Assembly: GCA_022776215.1 (NCBI GenBank)
Contig: JALFIR010000043.1
Span: 1 to 9,094, forward strand
Origin: Colivicinus sp022776215
GTDB taxonomy: Bacteria; Bacillota_I; Bacilli_A; Erysipelotrichales; Erysipelotrichaceae
DNA: 9,094 nucleotides
Reading direction: 5' to 3'
The notes under the pieces are model-generated. The model did no database searches. It was not told where the DNA came from and worked only from the letters and a program-made list of their open reading frames with translations. Numbering within the stretch: position 1 is the first letter of the stretch; each line of letters starts with the position of its first letter. Shown piece by piece: positions 5,963-9,094 of this stretch. The position numbers were made by a program, and so were the translations under genes.

Positions 5963-6759
5963 TCGAATTATTTGATACTGATATATACCAAGATAATCGA
6001 AAATCATCTAAGGGCAATCAACTAAAGTGGCAAAAAGAAGACACTTGGTACAAAGCTGACTATTGTGGCTACGAAGGATTAGTAGAATATGTTGTTTCTA
6101 AACTTTTAAGATTCTCAAATTTAAATGAAGATGAATATGTAATCTATGAAACCGAACAAATTAGATACGGAGATAAGATCTACAATGGTTGCAAAAGCAC
6201 CAACTTTTTAAAAGAGGATGAATCTTTAATAACTCTTGAAAGACTATTTAAAAACAAATATGGCCAAAGTTTATACCAAAGTATTTTTAAAATCACTGAT
6301 ATAAACAAAAGAAAAGACTTCATCGTAAACAACATTAAAATGCTCACAAACCTACAAGACTTTGACAAATACTTATCTAAAACACTTACGATCGATGCTC
6401 TTTTTCTTAATGAAGATAGACACATGCACAATATTGCGGTTATCAGAAAAAATGATGGTACTTTTGATTACTGTCCTATTTTTGATAATGGTGCTTGCCT
6501 ATTATCGGATACCATAATGGACTATCCACTACATAAGGATGTCTTTCAGTTAATGAAAAAAGTTAAATCAAAAACCATCTCAACCGACTTTGATGAACAA
6601 TTAGAAGCCATTGATGATTCTATAATTAAATTTTTATGGAACAGAAATGACCTTATCAATATTTTAAATAACGAACAATATTATGATGACAGCACAAAAG
6701 AAAGAGTATACGACATTCTAATGGCTCAAAGAAACAAATACAGTTACTTGTTCAAATGA
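5959..6759 (+). CDS. Compact HipA-like serine/threonine kinase
   Basis: A 266-residue protein with the kinase core of the HipA family, much shorter than E. coli HipA (440 residues) and lacking its N-terminal subdomain; in size it is nearer HipT or CtkA. Visible parts: a probable glycine-rich loop with adjacent serines (Ser16, Ser17, SSKGNQ), ATP-binding lysine Lys32 (WYKAD), the catalytic loop NEDRHMHN with Asp153 and Asn158 at the spacing of HipA Asp309/Asn314, and metal-binding Asp176 (IFDNG). All kinase residues look intact. Family members phosphorylate aminoacyl-tRNA synthetases or other targets and can stop growth; the substrate here is unknown. Translation begins in the ATGA overlap with the HTH gene, as in toxin-antitoxin pairs. 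It could instead be a regulatory kinase. No clear terminator follows before the next gene, 54 bases on. Confidence 0.85.
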   Translation: MIELFDTDIYQDNRKSSKGNQLKWQKEDTWYKADYCGYEGLVEYVVSKLLRFSNLNEDEYVIYETEQIRYGDKIYNGCKSTNFLKEDESLITLERLFKNKYGQSLYQSIFKITDINKRKDFIVNNIKMLTNLQDFDKYLSKTLTIDALFLNEDRHMHNIAVIRKNDGTFDYCPIFDNGACLLSDTIMDYPLHKDVFQLMKKVKSKTISTDFDEQLEAIDDSIIKFLWNRNDLINILNNEQYYDDSTKERVYDILMAQRNKYSYLFK

Positions 6760-6801
6760 TTCTATCAGTCATAAGGCTTTTTAAAACAATTCCTAAAAGA
6801 G

Positions 6802-6813
6802 TACAATATAAAC
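6802..6813 (+). promoter_or_regulatory. Possible -10 box directly before the YitT start
   Basis: TACAAT at 6802-6807 ends six bases before the YitT ATG, and no Shine-Dalgarno is present. If used, the mRNA would be leaderless. The match is imperfect and the -35 region is poor, so read-through from the HipA-like operon is an alternative. Confidence 0.25.
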
Positions 6814-7659
6814 ATGCGAAAGAAAATAATAAAAGACTTTTTAATCATTGCCCTAGGAAACTTCCTATTAGCCATCAGTGTCCAATACTTCATACTACCA
6901 TTTGACATCCTAACGGGAGGTGTCGCCGGTGTAGCTGTTGCACTGGCCCCAATAGTACCAGTATCCCAGAAGTTCATAATAAACTTTCTAGTAATCGGAC
7001 TATTCTTAGTAGGTTGGGTGATACTTGGCAAAGACTTTGCGGTAAAAACAGTAGTATCCTCAATACTATACCCAATATTCATTGATATACTATCACTATT
7101 CCCAATACCACTAGAAATACCAACGTTGCTTGCTAGCATCTACTCAGGACTAATTGCTGGTATCGGTATTGGTATAGTTATAAGAAGCGGCGCCTCAACA
7201 GGTGGTATGGACATACCACCCCTTGTACTAAACCACTTCACAGGCATTGAAACAAGTAAATTCATTTTTATGACTGACGCCCTTACTTGTTTACTTGGCC
7301 TTATGAACTACCCACTAGAAGCACTATTAAACGGTCTAATTTCTGTTATCCTAACTTCTATGGTAATCAACAAGATTGAAACTGCCCATGGTGATGACTC
7401 GCTACAAGTTGAAATCATCTCATCTAAATGGGAAGAACTTAAACAAGAAATTTTTAATGAACTAGATAGAGGCGTAAGCATCTTTAATGTACAAGGTGGC
7501 TACACTCTAGAAAAACGCAAAATGCTGATGGTAATCATCGACAAAAGAGAATACTCAGACTTACTTGAAATATTAGAAAAAATTGACAAACAAGCCTTTG
7601 TCATCACAACACGTGTTCAATCAGTATATGGACAAGGCTTTAGGTTAACATACAAATAA
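6814..7659 (+). CDS. YitT family membrane protein
   Basis: Polytopic inner-membrane protein with the YitT layout: about six hydrophobic segments in residues 8-190 (for example 8-28, 53-71, 76-95, 103-124 and 168-187), then a cytoplasmic DUF2179 domain (about 197-280) ending GQGFRLTYK. Typical family sequences are LPFDILTGGVAGVA near the first loop and RSGASTGGMDI at 124-133. At 281 residues it has the usual length. Function is not settled for the family; a transporter or ligand-gated membrane role is often assumed. It is followed 21 bases later by glyA on the same strand, so the two may be co-transcribed, which could hint at amino-acid traffic but does not prove it. The start lacks a Shine-Dalgarno sequence; the N-terminus MRKKIIKDF leading into the first membrane segment supports this ATG. 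Confidence 0.92.
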   Translation: MRKKIIKDFLIIALGNFLLAISVQYFILPFDILTGGVAGVAVALAPIVPVSQKFIINFLVIGLFLVGWVILGKDFAVKTVVSSILYPIFIDILSLFPIPLEIPTLLASIYSGLIAGIGIGIVIRSGASTGGMDIPPLVLNHFTGIETSKFIFMTDALTCLLGLMNYPLEALLNGLISVILTSMVINKIETAHGDDSLQVEIISSKWEELKQEIFNELDRGVSIFNVQGGYTLEKRKMLMVIIDKREYSDLLEILEKIDKQAFVITTRVQSVYGQGFRLTYK

Positions 7660-7680
7660 TATTATAAGGAGGATATCCAA

Positions 7681-8931
7681 ATGATCGAAGAAATGATGAA
7701 CCTTGTATATCAAGAAGACGAAGAAGTAGGACAGGCAATCAAAGATGAATATGTTAGACAAAATAGAAACATCGAACTAATTGCCTCAGAAAACATCGTA
7801 TCACCAACCGTACTATATGCTATGGGATCAGTACTTACTAACAAGTATGCTGAAGGATATCCTGGTAAAAGATACTATGGTGGTTGTGAAAACGTAGATG
7901 TTGTTGAAAACATTGCGATTGAAAGAGTTAAAAAACTATTTGGTTGTGAATACGCAAACGTTCAACCGCATTCAGGTGCTCAAGCTAATATGGCTGTCTT
8001 TTTCGCTATGTTAAATCCTGGCGATACCTACATGGGCATGAGCCTAGATGCAGGTGGACATTTAAGTCATGGTAGCCCTGTTAACTTCTCAGGCAAATAC
8101 TTCAATTGCGTACCTTATGGTGTAAATGAAAATGGTTATATCGACTATGACAACATCTTAGAACTAGCCAAACAGTACAAACCAAAATTGATTATTGCTG
8201 GAGCCAGTGCCTACCCTAGAATCATTGACTTTAAAAAGTTTAGAGAAATAGCTGATAAAGTAGGCGCCTACCTAATGGTAGACATGGCCCACATTGCAGG
8301 ACTTGTTGCCACAGGCCTACACCCTAGTCCCTTCCCATATGCTGATGTAGTAACCACCACAACTCATAAAACATTAAGAGGACCAAGAGGTGGTGTAATT
8401 CTTTCAAATAACGAAATAAATGAAAAGTTCAATTTCAATAAAGCTATCTTCCCTGGAACTCAAGGAGGACCACTTGAACATGTTATTGCAGGTAAGGCTG
8501 TAGCCTTTAAAGAAGCCTTAGATCCTTCTTTTAAAGAATATCAAAGTCAAATAGTTAAAAACTGTAAAGCCCTAGCAAACTCATTAAGAAACAAAGGCTT
8601 CAACATGGTAACCGGTGGCACTGATAATCACTTGTTACTACTAGACCTTACAAACTTTGATATTACAGGAAAAGAGCTACAAAATAGATGCGACAACGTC
8701 TATATCACATTAAACAAAAATGCTATTCCAAACGATCCTAGAAGTCCTTTTGTGACAAGTGGTGTAAGAATCGGAACAGCAGCTATAACTAGTAGAGGAA
8801 TGAAAGAAGAAGACATGGAAATAATCGCTGATCTTATCTATCAAACCGTTACTGATTATGAAAATAATATTGATAATATAAGAGAAAAAGTTGTTACTCT
8901 TTGTAACAAATATCCTATTTATGAGAATTAA
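7681..8931 (+). CDS. glyA: Serine hydroxymethyltransferase
   Basis: PLP enzyme of the cytoplasm that converts serine and tetrahydrofolate to glycine and 5,10-methylene-tetrahydrofolate, the main source of one-carbon units for purines, thymidylate and methionine. Its 416 residues match the usual bacterial length. Landmarks: LIASENIVSP (33-42), YAEGYPGKRYYGG (56-68), the PLP-facing DMAHIAG (Asp201, His204), and TTTTHKTLRGPRGG with Schiff-base Lys230. The C-terminal GVRIGTAAITSRGM folate/substrate region is complete. A strong AAGGAGG (7666-7672) lies eight bases before the ATG, unlike the SD-less YitT start just upstream. No PurR-type box or glycine riboswitch is apparent before it. It is probably in one transcript with yitT. 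Confidence 0.98.
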   Translation: MIEEMMNLVYQEDEEVGQAIKDEYVRQNRNIELIASENIVSPTVLYAMGSVLTNKYAEGYPGKRYYGGCENVDVVENIAIERVKKLFGCEYANVQPHSGAQANMAVFFAMLNPGDTYMGMSLDAGGHLSHGSPVNFSGKYFNCVPYGVNENGYIDYDNILELAKQYKPKLIIAGASAYPRIIDFKKFREIADKVGAYLMVDMAHIAGLVATGLHPSPFPYADVVTTTTHKTLRGPRGGVILSNNEINEKFNFNKAIFPGTQGGPLEHVIAGKAVAFKEALDPSFKEYQSQIVKNCKALANSLRNKGFNMVTGGTDNHLLLLDLTNFDITGKELQNRCDNVYITLNKNAIPNDPRSPFVTSGVRIGTAAITSRGMKEEDMEIIADLIYQTVTDYENNIDNIREKVVTLCNKYPIYEN

Positions 8932-8960
8932 TTACCCCCAACATATTTATTATCTCATAA
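8919..8960 (+). repeat. Inverted repeat spanning the glyA stop, weak terminator candidate
   Basis: TTATGAGA (8919-8926) and TCTCATAA (8953-8960) form a perfect 8-bp inverted repeat around 26 bases that include the glyA stop codon. The loop is long and only a weak T-rich stretch (GTAAATTTTC) follows, so termination is uncertain. It is the only hairpin found between glyA and the intron. Confidence 0.35.
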
Positions 8961-9016
8961 GTAAATTTTCACTCATTTCTCCTTCTTTATCAAGGGAAGG
9001 TTACTCATTCCTCTCA

Positions 9017-9094
9017 AAACCGTGCGTGCGATTTTCCCGCACACGGCTTCTCGTATCAAGCTTTGGAAAACTTTCCATTCCATCCCCATATATC
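9017..9094 (-). mobile_element. Group II intron, 3' part with domain V (partial)
   Basis: The minus strand at 9017-9050 folds as the catalytic domain V hairpin of group II introns. It has the AGC triad (AAGCCGTG) pairing with CACGGTTT, a two-base CG bulge, an upper stem TGCGG/TCGCA and a GAAAA loop; total length 34 bases, the usual size. The upper stem is one base shorter than the common form. Domain V lies near the 3' end of an intron, so the rest of the intron, including any reverse transcriptase, is outside the window to the right, and the 3' splice site should fall between about 8960 and 9010. I could not fix domain VI or the splice site. The intron is convergent with glyA. Confidence 0.85.

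Noticed and set aside
8975..9092. Minus-strand reading frame through domain V (REAVCGKIARTV)
   Set aside because: This peptide is the usual by-product of translating group II intron domain V RNA, not a gene; the reverse transcriptase frame would lie further right.
1..9094. CRISPR array, tRNA or rRNA genes
   Set aside because: No regularly spaced repeats and no tRNA or rRNA signature sequences were seen on either strand.

Overview
The window comes from a low-GC bacterium, most likely a member of the Bacillota (Firmicutes). The A/T-rich codon usage, an HPr with Gram-positive-style residues, a YwaC/RelP-type small alarmone synthetase, a YitT protein and a strong AAGGAGG ribosome binding site on glyA all fit this. 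A gut-type fermenter of the Erysipelotrichia or Clostridia is my guess, but the sequence does not fix the family.

Left part (about 1-5208, all genes on the minus strand). Read in the direction of transcription, the first gene is an unusual fusion of an HPr phosphocarrier domain to a D-lactate-dehydrogenase-type 2-hydroxyacid dehydrogenase (3910-5208), closed by a hairpin terminator. A fresh promoter with a 12-bp palindrome then starts a probable three-gene operon: a DUF134 HTH / NifX-like fusion (3121-3813), a small (p)ppGpp synthetase (2393-3076) and a seven-TM hybrid histidine kinase whose receiver domain stops short (122-2377). A strong terminator lies beyond it at 22-57.

Middle (5209-5407). 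This divergent regulatory region holds an extended -10 for the HPr-dehydrogenase, a good match to a CcpA catabolite-responsive element, an orphan plus-strand terminator, and the promoter for the rightward genes.

Right part (5408-8931, plus strand). A translationally coupled pair resembles a HipBST-like module: an HTH protein with an extra C-terminal domain (5408-5962), overlapping by ATGA a compact HipA-like kinase (5959-6759). YitT (6814-7659) and serine hydroxymethyltransferase glyA (7681-8931) follow. After glyA the minus strand carries a near-canonical group II intron domain V (about 9017-9050), so the window ends inside a group II intron whose body lies outside.

Common thread: several genes join carbon/energy sensing to signalling (PTS-type HPr on a fermentation enzyme, a cre-like site, an alarmone synthetase next to a sensor kinase, a HipA-like kinase module). 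The most unusual object is the HPr-dehydrogenase, which keeps the PTS phosphorylation site His15 but has Asn where the regulatory Ser46 should be.
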